From: Mycobacterium gordonae
GTDB lineage: Bacteria > Actinomycetota > Actinomycetes > Mycobacteriales > Mycobacteriaceae
Reading direction: 5' to 3'
Assembly (NCBI RefSeq): GCF_017086405.1
Contig: NZ_CP070973.1
Span: 4,248,739-4,312,738 of the forward strand
Length of the DNA: 64,000 nt
The notes under the pieces were generated by a model, which did no database searches, was not told the DNA's origin, and saw only the letters and a list, made by a program, of their open reading frames with translations. Numbering within the stretch: the stretch's first letter is position 1; each line of letters begins with the position of its first letter. The position numbers were made by a program, and so were the translations under genes. Positions 34,196 to 42,257 of the stretch are shown piece by piece.

Positions 34196-34807
34196 GTGAC
34201 GAGTGCTGTAGGGACCTCGGGTACCGCGATTACGTCGCGAGTCCATTCGCTGAACCGCCCCAACATGGTCAGTGTTGGCACCATAGTGTGGCTTTCCAGC
34301 GAGCTCATGTTCTTTGCTGGGCTGTTCGCGTTCTACTTCACGGCGCGAGCGCAGGCCGGCGGGAACTGGCCACCGCCGCCGACCGAGCTGAATCTGTACC
34401 AGGCCGTGCCGGTGACGCTGGTGTTGATCGCGTCGTCGTTCACCTGCCAGATGGGCGTCTTCGCGGCCGAACGCGGCGACGTCTTCGGTCTGCGGCGCTG
34501 GTATGTGATCACCTTCCTGATGGGGCTGTTCTTCATCTGTGGCCAGGCATATGAGTACGTGCATCTGGTGACGCACGGGACGACCATCCCCAGCAGCGCC
34601 TACGGCAGCGTGTTCTATCTGGCCACCGGTTTCCACGGCCTGCACGTCACCGGCGGTCTGATCGCGTTCATCTTCCTGCTGGTCCGCACCACGATGAGCA
34701 AGTTCACCCCGGCGCAGGCCACCGCCAGCATCGTGGTCTCGTACTACTGGCACTTCGTCGACATCGTGTGGATTGCGCTGTTCGCCGTCATCTATTTCAT
34801 CCGTTAA
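34196..34807 (+). CDS. ctaE: Cytochrome c oxidase subunit III
   Basis: 203 residues with five membrane helices of the aa3-oxidase subunit III: TIVWLSSELMFFAGLFAFYF, TLVLIASSFTCQMGVFAAERG, VITFLMGLFFICGQAYEYV, GFHGLHVTGGLIAFIFLL and VVSYYWHFVDIVWIALFAVIYF. In mycobacteria it belongs to the bcc-aa3 supercomplex. GTG 34196 (TSAVGTSGTAITSRVHSLNRPN) matches Rv2193; the frame is open much further upstream. It is the first gene of ctaE-qcrC-qcrA-qcrB, with 49 bases to qcrC. Confidence 0.97.
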   Translation: MTSAVGTSGTAITSRVHSLNRPNMVSVGTIVWLSSELMFFAGLFAFYFTARAQAGGNWPPPPTELNLYQAVPVTLVLIASSFTCQMGVFAAERGDVFGLRRWYVITFLMGLFFICGQAYEYVHLVTHGTTIPSSAYGSVFYLATGFHGLHVTGGLIAFIFLLVRTTMSKFTPAQATASIVVSYYWHFVDIVWIALFAVIYFIR

Positions 34808-34856
34808 GACTCGCCCCGAACGAAGCCCCGAACCAGGAAACGACAGGAGTGCTCAG

Positions 34857-35699
34857 TTGAAAAGACTGGGGTTCACCCGATCCGGTGGCAGCAAGAGTGG
34901 TCGTTCCCGGCGGCGTCTGCACCGCCGGCTGTCCGGCGGACTGTTGCTGCTGATCGCTCTGACCATCGCCGGTGGATTGGCAGCCGTGCTGACTCCGACG
35001 CCGCAGGTCGCGGTCGCCGACGAATCCGGCTCGGCGTTGTTGCGGACCGGCAAGCAGCTGTTCGACACGTCATGCGTGTCGTGCCACGGCGCCAACCTGC
35101 AGGGTGTGCCCGACCACGGGCCCAGCCTGATCGGCGTCGGCGAGGCCGCCGTCTACTTCCAGGTGTCCACCGGCCGGATGCCCGCCATGCGCGGTGAGGC
35201 TCAGGCGCCGCGTAAAGAGCCCATCTTCGACGAGGCGCAGATCGACGCGATCGGCGCTTACGTGCAGGCCAACGGTGGCGGCCCCACCGTGGTGCGCAAC
35301 CCCGACGGCAGCCTTGCGATGCAGTCGCTGCGCGGCAGCGACCTGGGCCGCGGCGGCGACCTGTTCCGGCTCAACTGCGCCTCGTGCCACAACTTCACCG
35401 GTAAGGGCGGCGCGCTGTCGTCTGGCAAATATGCACCCGACCTCGGTGAGGCCAACGAGCAGCAGATCCTCACCGCGATGCTGACCGGTCCGCAGAACAT
35501 GCCGAAGTTCGCCGACCGTCAGCTCTCCTTCGAATCGAAGAAGGACATCATCGCCTATGTGCGGACCGCCGCCGAGGAACGCTCCCCGGGCGGCTACGGG
35601 CTAGGTGGATTCGGGCCCGCGCCCGAGGGCATGGCGATGTGGATCATCGGCATGGTCTCGGCCATCGGGTTGGCATTGTGGATTGGGGCGCGTTCATGA
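34857..35699 (+). CDS. qcrC: Dihaem cytochrome c subunit QcrC of the bcc complex
   Basis: 280 residues. It carries two c-type haem sites, CVSCH (about residues 73-77) and CASCH (about 174-178), and membrane helices at both ends (GLLLLIALTIAGGLAAVL and MWIIGMVSAIGLALWIGA). It passes electrons directly from the bc1 part to CuA of the oxidase, replacing soluble cytochrome c. TTG 34857 follows CAGGAG and gives the length of Rv2194. The stop overlaps the ATG of qcrA (ATGA). Confidence 0.97.
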   Translation: MKRLGFTRSGGSKSGRSRRRLHRRLSGGLLLLIALTIAGGLAAVLTPTPQVAVADESGSALLRTGKQLFDTSCVSCHGANLQGVPDHGPSLIGVGEAAVYFQVSTGRMPAMRGEAQAPRKEPIFDEAQIDAIGAYVQANGGGPTVVRNPDGSLAMQSLRGSDLGRGGDLFRLNCASCHNFTGKGGALSSGKYAPDLGEANEQQILTAMLTGPQNMPKFADRQLSFESKKDIIAYVRTAAEERSPGGYGLGGFGPAPEGMAMWIIGMVSAIGLALWIGARS

Positions 35700-36922
35700 G
35701 CGACGAGTCTGAAGTGGCACAAACCGCGAAGACCGGTTCGGACACCGACACCAGCACGCACGCGGGCGAGAAGGAGCCGGACGACGCGGCGCTGGCCGCG
35801 ATGTCCCGCGAGGAACTGCTGGCGCTGGGCAGCAAGATCGACGGCGTCCAGATCGTCTACAAGGAGCCGCGCTGGCCCGTCGAAGGCACCAAGGCCGAGA
35901 AGCGTGCCGCGCGCGGAGTTGCCGGCTGGCTGTTGCTGGGCGGCTTCTTCGGGCTGGCGTTGCTGCTCGTATTCCTGTTCTGGCCGTGGGAATACAAACC
36001 CACCGGCAGCTCGGGGAACTTCCTGTACTCGTTGGCCACCCCGCTGTACGGCTTCACCTTCGGGATGTCGATCCTGTCGATCGCCATCGGTGCGGTGCTG
36101 ATGCAGAAACGCTTTATCCCAGAAGAGATCACGATCCAGGACCGCCACGACGGCGCCTCGCGGGAGATCGACCGCAAGACCGTGGTGGCCAACCTGGCCG
36201 ACGCCTACGAGGGTTCGACCGTCGGACGCCGCAAGCTGATCGGGGCGTCCCTGGGGATCGGATTGGGCGCGTTCGGCCTGGGCACCCTGGTCGCGTTTGC
36301 CGGCGGCCTCATCAAGAACCCGTGGAAGCCGGTCGTTCCCACCGCCGAGGGTATGAAGGCGGTGCTGTGGACGTCCGGGTGGACGCCGCGCTTCAAGGGC
36401 GAGACGATCTACCTGGCTCGGGCCACCGGGGCCCATGACGGTCCCCCATACACGAAGATGCGGCCCGAGGACATGGATGCCGGCGGCATGGAGACGGTAT
36501 TCCCCTGGCGGGAATCCGACGGCGACGGCACCACCGTGGAGTCGCACGAGAAACTGGCGGCCATCTCGATGGGCGTCCGCAACCCGGTGATGCTCATCCG
36601 CGTCAAGCCCGGTGATGTGGACAAGGTCGTCAAGCGTCAGGGGCAGGAGAGTTTCAACTTCGGCGAGTTCTTCGCCTACACGAAGGTATGCTCACACTTG
36701 GGTTGCCCCGCATCGCTTTACGAACAACAGACCTACCGAATTCTGTGCCCGTGTCACCAGTCGCAGTTCGACGCATTGCACTTCGCCAAGCCGATCTTCG
36801 GCCCGGCAGCCCGTGCGTTGGCGCAGCTGCCCATCACCATCGACTCCGACGGGTATTTCGTCGCCAACGGTGACTTCATCGAACCCGTGGGACCGGCATT
36901 CTGGGAGCGCACAACAACATGA
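35696..36922 (+). CDS. qcrA: Rieske iron-sulfur subunit QcrA
   Basis: 408 residues with an N-terminal acidic cytoplasmic extension, three membrane helices (WLLLGGFFGLALLLVFLFW; FTFGMSILSIAIGAVLM; IGASLGIGLGAFGLGTLVAF) as in actinobacterial QcrA, and a C-terminal Rieske domain. The 2Fe-2S ligands are in CSHLGCP (Cys near 332, His near 334) and CPCHQS (Cys near 351). It accepts electrons from menaquinol and passes them to QcrC. Four-base overlaps with qcrC and qcrB. Matches Rv2195. Confidence 0.97.
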   Translation: MSDESEVAQTAKTGSDTDTSTHAGEKEPDDAALAAMSREELLALGSKIDGVQIVYKEPRWPVEGTKAEKRAARGVAGWLLLGGFFGLALLLVFLFWPWEYKPTGSSGNFLYSLATPLYGFTFGMSILSIAIGAVLMQKRFIPEEITIQDRHDGASREIDRKTVVANLADAYEGSTVGRRKLIGASLGIGLGAFGLGTLVAFAGGLIKNPWKPVVPTAEGMKAVLWTSGWTPRFKGETIYLARATGAHDGPPYTKMRPEDMDAGGMETVFPWRESDGDGTTVESHEKLAAISMGVRNPVMLIRVKPGDVDKVVKRQGQESFNFGEFFAYTKVCSHLGCPASLYEQQTYRILCPCHQSQFDALHFAKPIFGPAARALAQLPITIDSDGYFVANGDFIEPVGPAFWERTTT

Positions 36923-38604
36923 GTCCAAAATTGAGTCCCCCCAAAATCGGCGACGTCCTGGCCCGCCAGGGCAATGACATTGACTCCCGGTACCACCCGT
37001 CGGCGGCGGTGCGTCGTCAGCTCAACAAGGTGTTCCCGACGCATTGGTCGTTCTTGTTGGGTGAGATCGCGCTGTACAGCTTCATCGTGTTGCTGATCAC
37101 CGGCGTGTACCTGACGTTGTTCTTCGACCCGTCGATGGCCGAGGTCACCTACAACGGCGTGTACCAGCCGTTGCGTGGGGTCGAGATGTCACGGGCTTAC
37201 GAGACGGCGCTGAACATCTCCTTCGAGGTCCGCGGCGGCCTGTTTGTCCGCCAGATTCATCACTGGGCAGCGTTGATGTTCTCTGCGTCGATCATGGTGC
37301 ACCTGGCGCGCATCTTCTTCACCGGCGCATTCCGCCGGCCCCGTGAGGCGAACTGGGTGATCGGGTCGCTGCTGCTGATCCTGTCCATGTTCGAGGGTTA
37401 CTTCGGCTACTCATTGCCCGACGACCTGCTCTCGGGTATCGGTCTGCGGGCGGCGCTGTCCTCGATCACGCTGGGCATGCCGATCATCGGCACCTGGCTG
37501 CACTGGGCACTGTTCGGCGGCGACTTCCCGGGCACCATCCTGATTCCCCGGCTCTACGCCCTGCACATCCTGCTGCTGCCGGGCATCATCCTGGCCCTCA
37601 TCGGCGCACACATGGCGTTGGTGTGGTTCCAGAAGCACACCCAGTTCCCCGGCCCGGGCCGCACCGAGCACAACGTGGTCGGCGTGCGGGTGATGCCGAC
37701 CTTCGCGGTCAAGTCTGGGGCCTTCTTCGCCTGCATCGTCGGTGTGCTGGGTCTAATGGGCGGGCTGCTGCAGATCAACCCGATCTGGAATCTCGGTCCG
37801 TACAAGCCGTCCCAGGTGTCGGCGGGCTCGCAGCCGGACTTCTACATGATGTGGACGGAAGGCCTGGCCCGTATCTGGCCGCCCTGGGAGTTCTACTTCT
37901 TCCACCACACCATTCCGGCCGTCGTGTGGGTTGCGATCATCATGGGCCTGGTCTTCGGCCTGCTGGTCATCTACCCCTTCCTGGAGAAGCGGTTCACCCG
38001 CGACTACGCCCACCACAATCTGCTGGTGCGCCCCCGGGACGCACCGGTGCGGACCGCGATCGGCGCCATGGCGATCACCTTCTACATGGTCCTAACGCTG
38101 TGCGCGATGAACGACATCATCGCGTTCAAGTTCCACATCTCGCTGAACGCGACGACGTGGATCGGGCGTATCGGCATGGTTGTGCTGCCCCCGCTGGTCT
38201 ACTTCATCGCCTACCGGTGGGCCGTTGGCCTGCAGCGCAGTGACCGTGCGGTGCTCGAGCACGGCATCGAGACCGGCATCATTAAGCGGTTGCCGCACGG
38301 TGCCTACATCGAACTGCACCAACCGCTCGGCCCGGTCGACGACCACGGACACCCGCTGGCGCTGGAGTACCAGGGCGCGGCGCTGCCCAAGAAGATGAAC
38401 AAGCTGGGCTCGGCGGGCTCACCGGGCAGCGGCAGCTTCCTGTTCGCAGACCCGACCTCGCAGGACACGGCGCTACGCGAGGCGAGTCACGCCGCCGAAC
38501 ACCGTGCCCTCACCGCGCTGCGGGAGCACCAGGAGGGCTCAAACGGCTCCTCCAACGGTTCCAACGGGCACTCCAACGGCTCGTCCAATGGCGGACACCA
38601 CTAG
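36919..38604 (+). CDS. qcrB: Cytochrome b subunit QcrB
   Basis: 561-residue menaquinol-oxidising cytochrome b with at least eight membrane helices. Haem-ligating His residues lie in RQIHHWAALMFSASIMVHLARIF and GTWLHWALFGG to LYALHILLLPGIILALIGAH; the Qo-site motif appears in WPPWEFYF. QcrB is the target of telacebec-type inhibitors. The C-terminal 60 residues end in a low-complexity Ser/Asn/Gly/His tail (NGSSNGSNGHSNGSSNGG). Last gene of the ctaE-qcrCAB run; an intrinsic terminator begins 22 bases after the stop. Confidence 0.97.
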   Translation: MSPKLSPPKIGDVLARQGNDIDSRYHPSAAVRRQLNKVFPTHWSFLLGEIALYSFIVLLITGVYLTLFFDPSMAEVTYNGVYQPLRGVEMSRAYETALNISFEVRGGLFVRQIHHWAALMFSASIMVHLARIFFTGAFRRPREANWVIGSLLLILSMFEGYFGYSLPDDLLSGIGLRAALSSITLGMPIIGTWLHWALFGGDFPGTILIPRLYALHILLLPGIILALIGAHMALVWFQKHTQFPGPGRTEHNVVGVRVMPTFAVKSGAFFACIVGVLGLMGGLLQINPIWNLGPYKPSQVSAGSQPDFYMMWTEGLARIWPPWEFYFFHHTIPAVVWVAIIMGLVFGLLVIYPFLEKRFTRDYAHHNLLVRPRDAPVRTAIGAMAITFYMVLTLCAMNDIIAFKFHISLNATTWIGRIGMVVLPPLVYFIAYRWAVGLQRSDRAVLEHGIETGIIKRLPHGAYIELHQPLGPVDDHGHPLALEYQGAALPKKMNKLGSAGSPGSGSFLFADPTSQDTALREASHAAEHRALTALREHQEGSNGSSNGSNGHSNGSSNGGHH

Positions 38605-38626
38605 GGGGAGCCCAGCGAAGCGCTAG

Positions 38627-38675
38627 AGCCGCCGTCCCCACTTCCTGGGGGCGGCGGCTTTGCTTTGATTTGTCA
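38627..38675 (+). terminator. Intrinsic terminator after qcrB
   Basis: A 14-bp stem with one G-T pair (arms 38627-38640 and 38646-38659; left arm begins AGCCGCCG) with a five-base loop is followed by TTTGCTTTGATTTG. It stands just past the qcrB stop codon. The next gene is on the opposite strand, so it closes the ctaE-qcrCAB transcript. Confidence 0.85.
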
Positions 38676-38794
38676 CGTCCAGTGCCGTGTGCGCAGAAGG
38701 CGGCGGAGCGGGCAAAAACCCCACCCTCGCCGCACACTGGAAGCCGTGAGCGCACACCGAGAACCGGGCCCCGCAGGCGCAAGAGCGCTAAAGC

Positions 38795-39442
38795 TCAGTG
38801 CGCGACCTGGCCGCGGCGCAGCTGCCGCACGTAGATGATCTCGATCGCCGGCAGGCCGGCCGTGATCACACCCGCGAAACCGTAACTGACCCACGCGCCC
38901 CCGTCGTGTCCGGCGGCCATCAGATAGGTCGCCACCGCGACGGCGATCAGCGACGCCCCGATCGCGCTCGTCAGCGCCAGTGTCCCGCGTAGCCAGATGC
39001 GGTCCACCACCGCGCCCGACCATTCGTCAAGTGCTCCATAGGCTTTGACCGGCTCGCGGCGCGCCTGCTCGACGGTAACGCGGGAGCCGGTGCGCGCGAT
39101 CTGCTTGGCCGGCCGGACCGCCCCACCCTGCAGGGCACGGGAGCGCACCACCGGTTCGGCCTGCGTCATCCGGCGGGCCCGCAGCAACACCGGGATGGCA
39201 CCCGCGATGATCAACGCGGAAATGACGATGACGGCATACAGCACCCAGGTGGTGTGCGGAGTGCGCGCCATCTTGTGGAAGCCCCGGCCCAGGTCCGCCA
39301 GCGCCACGGCGGCCGCGACGCTGACGCCTACCAGAACCAGCCAGATAGCGGCGCAGGCCCCGAGCATGACGCGGTCGATGATGCTCGGGTTGACGACCGG
39401 GTCCGGCCCACGTCGGTACGACGAATATCTGCCGACCATCAA
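38795..39442 (-). CDS. Conserved membrane protein (Rv2197c type)
   Basis: 215 residues with four predicted membrane helices: MLGACAAIWLVLVGVSVAAAVAL, WVLYAVIVISALIIAGAIPVLL, LALTSAIGASLIAVAVATYLM and WVSYGFAGVITAGLPAIEIIYV. A basic segment of about 60 residues lies between the second and third. Function unknown. Its start overlaps the mmpS3 stop by four bases, so the two are co-translated. A link to the respiratory complexes is suggested only by position. Confidence 0.88.
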   Translation of the reverse strand: MMVGRYSSYRRGPDPVVNPSIIDRVMLGACAAIWLVLVGVSVAAAVALADLGRGFHKMARTPHTTWVLYAVIVISALIIAGAIPVLLRARRMTQAEPVVRSRALQGGAVRPAKQIARTGSRVTVEQARREPVKAYGALDEWSGAVVDRIWLRGTLALTSAIGASLIAVAVATYLMAAGHDGGAWVSYGFAGVITAGLPAIEIIYVRQLRRGQVAH

Positions 39443-40362
39443 CAGCTCGTCTGCGGCGAGTCGTTGGTGTTGGACGACAACACCGTCCCGTCACTGGTGA
39501 TGATCGAGCAGTTGAGTCTGCTGACGCGAAAGAGGCTGGACGCCTCCACCGAACCCACGTCGGACTGCGAGATGGGTGTGACGGTCATCGACCACGGAAT
39601 GTAGACGTTGTGCTGCGTGCGACGTCGTCCCGAAGCGTCAACGTACGTGACGGAGATGATGTCACCTGGGGCTTTGGTGCCGGTCACGGAGTAGGTGACT
39701 TGCCGCGGGCCGGCCGGCGTCGTGGTGGCGGGGGGTGGGGCCGCGGCGGTGCTGCTGCTCGCAGGCGGCGGCGCGGCGGTGGTCGACGGCGGCGGCGGTG
39801 GTGGTGGCGGCGGTGGCGTCACGGTTACTGTCTGTGTCTCCGTTGCGGTGGGCGTTTCGGGCGGTGGCGGCGGTGGTGGCGGCTCAGAGGACGGCGGCGG
39901 CTCAGAGGACGGCGGCGGCTTGGTCGTGGTGATCTGATCCTGCACCGGAGGTACCGAGGAGGTCGTGGTCGTCGCGGGGTTGGCAAGTTGGCTGGTGCCG
40001 GTGCGCGTCACCAGCAACGACACCGCGACCACCAGCGAAATCGCTGCCACAATCGCGGCCACCCCGACGACCCACGGCCAACGCGGGGATCGTTCGCCGT
40101 CCGCGTCGTCGTCGTCATAGCTGTCGTAGTCGTACAGTGCCAGGTCGCCGGGCATGTACGGGCTGCTGAACAGTTCGGACTCCGGCGCCGAGTAGGCCCG
40201 GGAGTAGGCGTCCGTCTCTGCCGCGGGCTCCACCTCGACGCCGCCGTCCAGCGGCTCCAAGTCGTCGTGGCCGAAGTCAGCGCTGTCGGATTCCGGTTCG
40301 GCAGCCTCGTCTGCAGGGTCGGGTTCGTCAGGATCCCGTCCCGGCGGATTCGGCCCGCTCAT
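39439..40362 (-). CDS. mmpS3: MmpS family membrane protein MmpS3
   Basis: 307 residues: an acidic cytoplasmic N-terminus of about 95 residues, one membrane helix (WPWVVGVAAIVAAISLVVAVSLLV), a long Pro/Ser/Thr linker with runs of eight to ten prolines, and a C-terminal MmpS beta domain (RQVTYSVTGTKAPGDIISVTYVDASG to ending SPQTSC). Unlike most MmpS proteins it has no MmpL neighbour. Matches Rv2198c, including its place between Rv2197c and ctaF. The linker explains the long antisense open frames opposite this gene. Confidence 0.93.
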   Translation of the reverse strand: MSGPNPPGRDPDEPDPADEAAEPESDSADFGHDDLEPLDGGVEVEPAAETDAYSRAYSAPESELFSSPYMPGDLALYDYDSYDDDDADGERSPRWPWVVGVAAIVAAISLVVAVSLLVTRTGTSQLANPATTTTSSVPPVQDQITTTKPPPSSEPPPSSEPPPPPPPPETPTATETQTVTVTPPPPPPPPPPSTTAAPPPASSSTAAAPPPATTTPAGPRQVTYSVTGTKAPGDIISVTYVDASGRRRTQHNVYIPWSMTVTPISQSDVGSVEASSLFRVSRLNCSIITSDGTVLSSNTNDSPQTSC

Positions 40363-40538
40363 GTCTGCCTACCCTGTCCAACTGCCCAGCCAGCCCGCGG
40401 GGATCCGCGGCTGCATCCGTGCACTCCGTGATAACTCATCGTGCCTCGGAAACCCTACCCAACCGGCCGCCACAGAGGTCCCATGGCAAACTGCCCACCG
40501 GTCAACTGGTGACCAGATTGTGACCTTTGCCGATGCGA

Positions 40539-40958
40539 TCAGTGTTTCTCGGGTCCGACGTAGTACTCGAAGACCAGCCCGGCCGCCGAGGAGAGGATGA
40601 AGACCACGCCGGCGACGATCAGCCACGGCAGCCACAAAGCGATACCGACGGCGGCCACCGAACCGGACAGGGCGATCATTATCGGCCACCAGCTGTGCGG
40701 GCTGAAAAATCCCAGTTCGCCTGCGCCGTCGCTGATTTCGGCGCCTTCATAGTCCTCGGGACGGGTGTCGAGGCGGCGTGCCACGAACCGGAAGAAGGTG
40801 GCCACGATCAGTGCCAGCCCGCCGGTCAACGCCAGTGCCGTGGTACCTGCCCACTCGACACCGCCGGGAGAGAAGATCGCGGTCAGCACCGCGTACAGCA
40901 CTGTCACCAGGACGAAGAACGCGGCGATGAACTCGAACAACCGGGCTTCGATGTGCAT
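40539..40958 (-). CDS. ctaF: Cytochrome c oxidase subunit IV, actinobacterial type
   Basis: 139 residues with four membrane helices (FEFIAAFFVLVTVLYAVLTAIF, GTTALALTGGLALIVATFF, SWWPIMIALSGSVAAVGIALW and WLIVAGVVFILSSAAGLVFEYYV). The opening MHIEARLFEFIAAFFV and the IALWLPWLIVAG segment are typical of CtaF of the aa3 oxidase. It follows ctaC by eight bases and is presumably co-transcribed. Matches Rv2199c. Confidence 0.95.
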   Translation of the reverse strand: MHIEARLFEFIAAFFVLVTVLYAVLTAIFSPGGVEWAGTTALALTGGLALIVATFFRFVARRLDTRPEDYEGAEISDGAGELGFFSPHSWWPIMIALSGSVAAVGIALWLPWLIVAGVVFILSSAAGLVFEYYVGPEKH

Positions 40959-40966
40959 GAGTTGTC

Positions 40967-42067
40967 CTAACCTCTTGGGCTCGGGGCCAATTCGCCGCGG
41001 CGGGTGTCGAACGGATGGGTGGTGGTGGCCAGTGGCGGCTGGTTGATCGCCTGCAACGCCTCGGCATTGGTCTTGCCGGCAATGCGCTGCTGCAGGAAGG
41101 CCACGAAATCATTCGGCTCCACCACCCGCACCTCAAAGTTCATCATCGCGTGGTAGGTGCCGCACAACTCGGCGCAGTGGCCGACGAACGCGCCCGTCTG
41201 GGTGATCTCCTCAACCTGGAAGCGGTTCTCCGAGTGGTTTGCCTCGGGGTTCGGTATGACATCGCGCTTGAACAGGAACTCCGGCACCCACCAGTCATGG
41301 ATCACGTCGGCCGAGGCCATCTGGAACTCGATGCGCTTGTGGGCGGGCAGCACCAGGACCGGGATCTCGGTGCTGGTGCCCAGAATCTCGACCTTGTCGA
41401 AGTTCAGGTAGGTGCGGTCCTCGGTGTTGAGCCCCCGGATGGGTCCGACGAGTTCCTCACCGTGGCGGTCTTTGCCCTCCGGCTTGGAGGTCATGGCCTT
41501 CTTCTTGGCCTCGTCGGCGCCCTCGTAGTTGAACGTGCCGTCTTTGAAGGCCACGCGCTGGTAGCCGAACTTCCAGTTCCACTGGAACGAGGTGATGTCG
41601 ATGACCACTTCGGGGTCCTTGGCCAGGTGCGTCATCTTCTCCTGCACCACGACCGTGAAGTAGAACAACACCGAGATGATCAGGAACGGCGTGACGGTCA
41701 GCACCAATTCCAGCGGCATGTTGTAGCCGAACTGCCGGGGAAACTCGTCGTCGCCCTTCTTCTTGCGATGGAAGGTGCACGCCCAGAAGATCAGGGCCCA
41801 CACGATGACGCCGACGACCAGCGAGGCGATGACCGCGCCGATCCACAACTCCCGGTTGAGGTGGCCTTCGTGAGTGATGCCCTTCGGCCAGCCCAGCGCC
41901 AGCGCGTCCTCCCATGAGCATCCGCTCAGAGTGACCGCCAGCACGCCCAGCGCCACGGCCATCCCCACCGGGCGGAAACGGCGGGACAGACCCGGCGTCC
42001 TTCCGGGAGTGTGCCGAGACCTGCTCTGCGACAAGCTCTGCGAACGCTCTTGCCCGCGACGTGTCAC
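40967..42067 (-). CDS. ctaC: Cytochrome c oxidase subunit II, lipoprotein
   Basis: 366 residues. The signal peptide ends in a lipobox (LAVTLSGC, Cys50), so the mature subunit is lipid-anchored as well as carrying two helices (AVIASLVVGVIVWALIFWACTF; LVLTVTPFLIISVLFYFTVVV). The CuA site is visible as GHCAELCGTYHAMM near residues 295-308, with two Cys, His and Met, plus the distal HDWW. It receives electrons from QcrC. Divergent from asnB across 190 bases. Matches Rv2200c. Confidence 0.96.
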   Translation of the reverse strand: MTRRGQERSQSLSQSRSRHTPGRTPGLSRRFRPVGMAVALGVLAVTLSGCSWEDALALGWPKGITHEGHLNRELWIGAVIASLVVGVIVWALIFWACTFHRKKKGDDEFPRQFGYNMPLELVLTVTPFLIISVLFYFTVVVQEKMTHLAKDPEVVIDITSFQWNWKFGYQRVAFKDGTFNYEGADEAKKKAMTSKPEGKDRHGEELVGPIRGLNTEDRTYLNFDKVEILGTSTEIPVLVLPAHKRIEFQMASADVIHDWWVPEFLFKRDVIPNPEANHSENRFQVEEITQTGAFVGHCAELCGTYHAMMNFEVRVVEPNDFVAFLQQRIAGKTNAEALQAINQPPLATTTHPFDTRRGELAPSPRG

Positions 42068-42257
42068 GTTGACGCCTCCTGTATCGCAAGCTGGGCCGGT
42101 CAGGCCGTTCGGCCGATCCGGCTAACTCGGATGTCGAATACTACGCAGCGTAGACCACGCCGCTTCCCCGGGCGACTGCCTGGTCACCACGACCCGCCGG
42201 GCACGGCACGCACGGCGACCCGACAAGGTGTTCCAGACTGCGGCATACTGGGGCGCC

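Noticed and set aside
38676..38760. Possible second hairpin (CCAGTG...CACTGG) after the qcrB terminator
   Set aside because: Arms are interrupted and far apart; weaker than expected for a functional structure.
39610..40431. Gly/Arg-rich plus-strand frame opposite mmpS3
   Set aside because: Product of the proline-rich linker codons read on the other strand.
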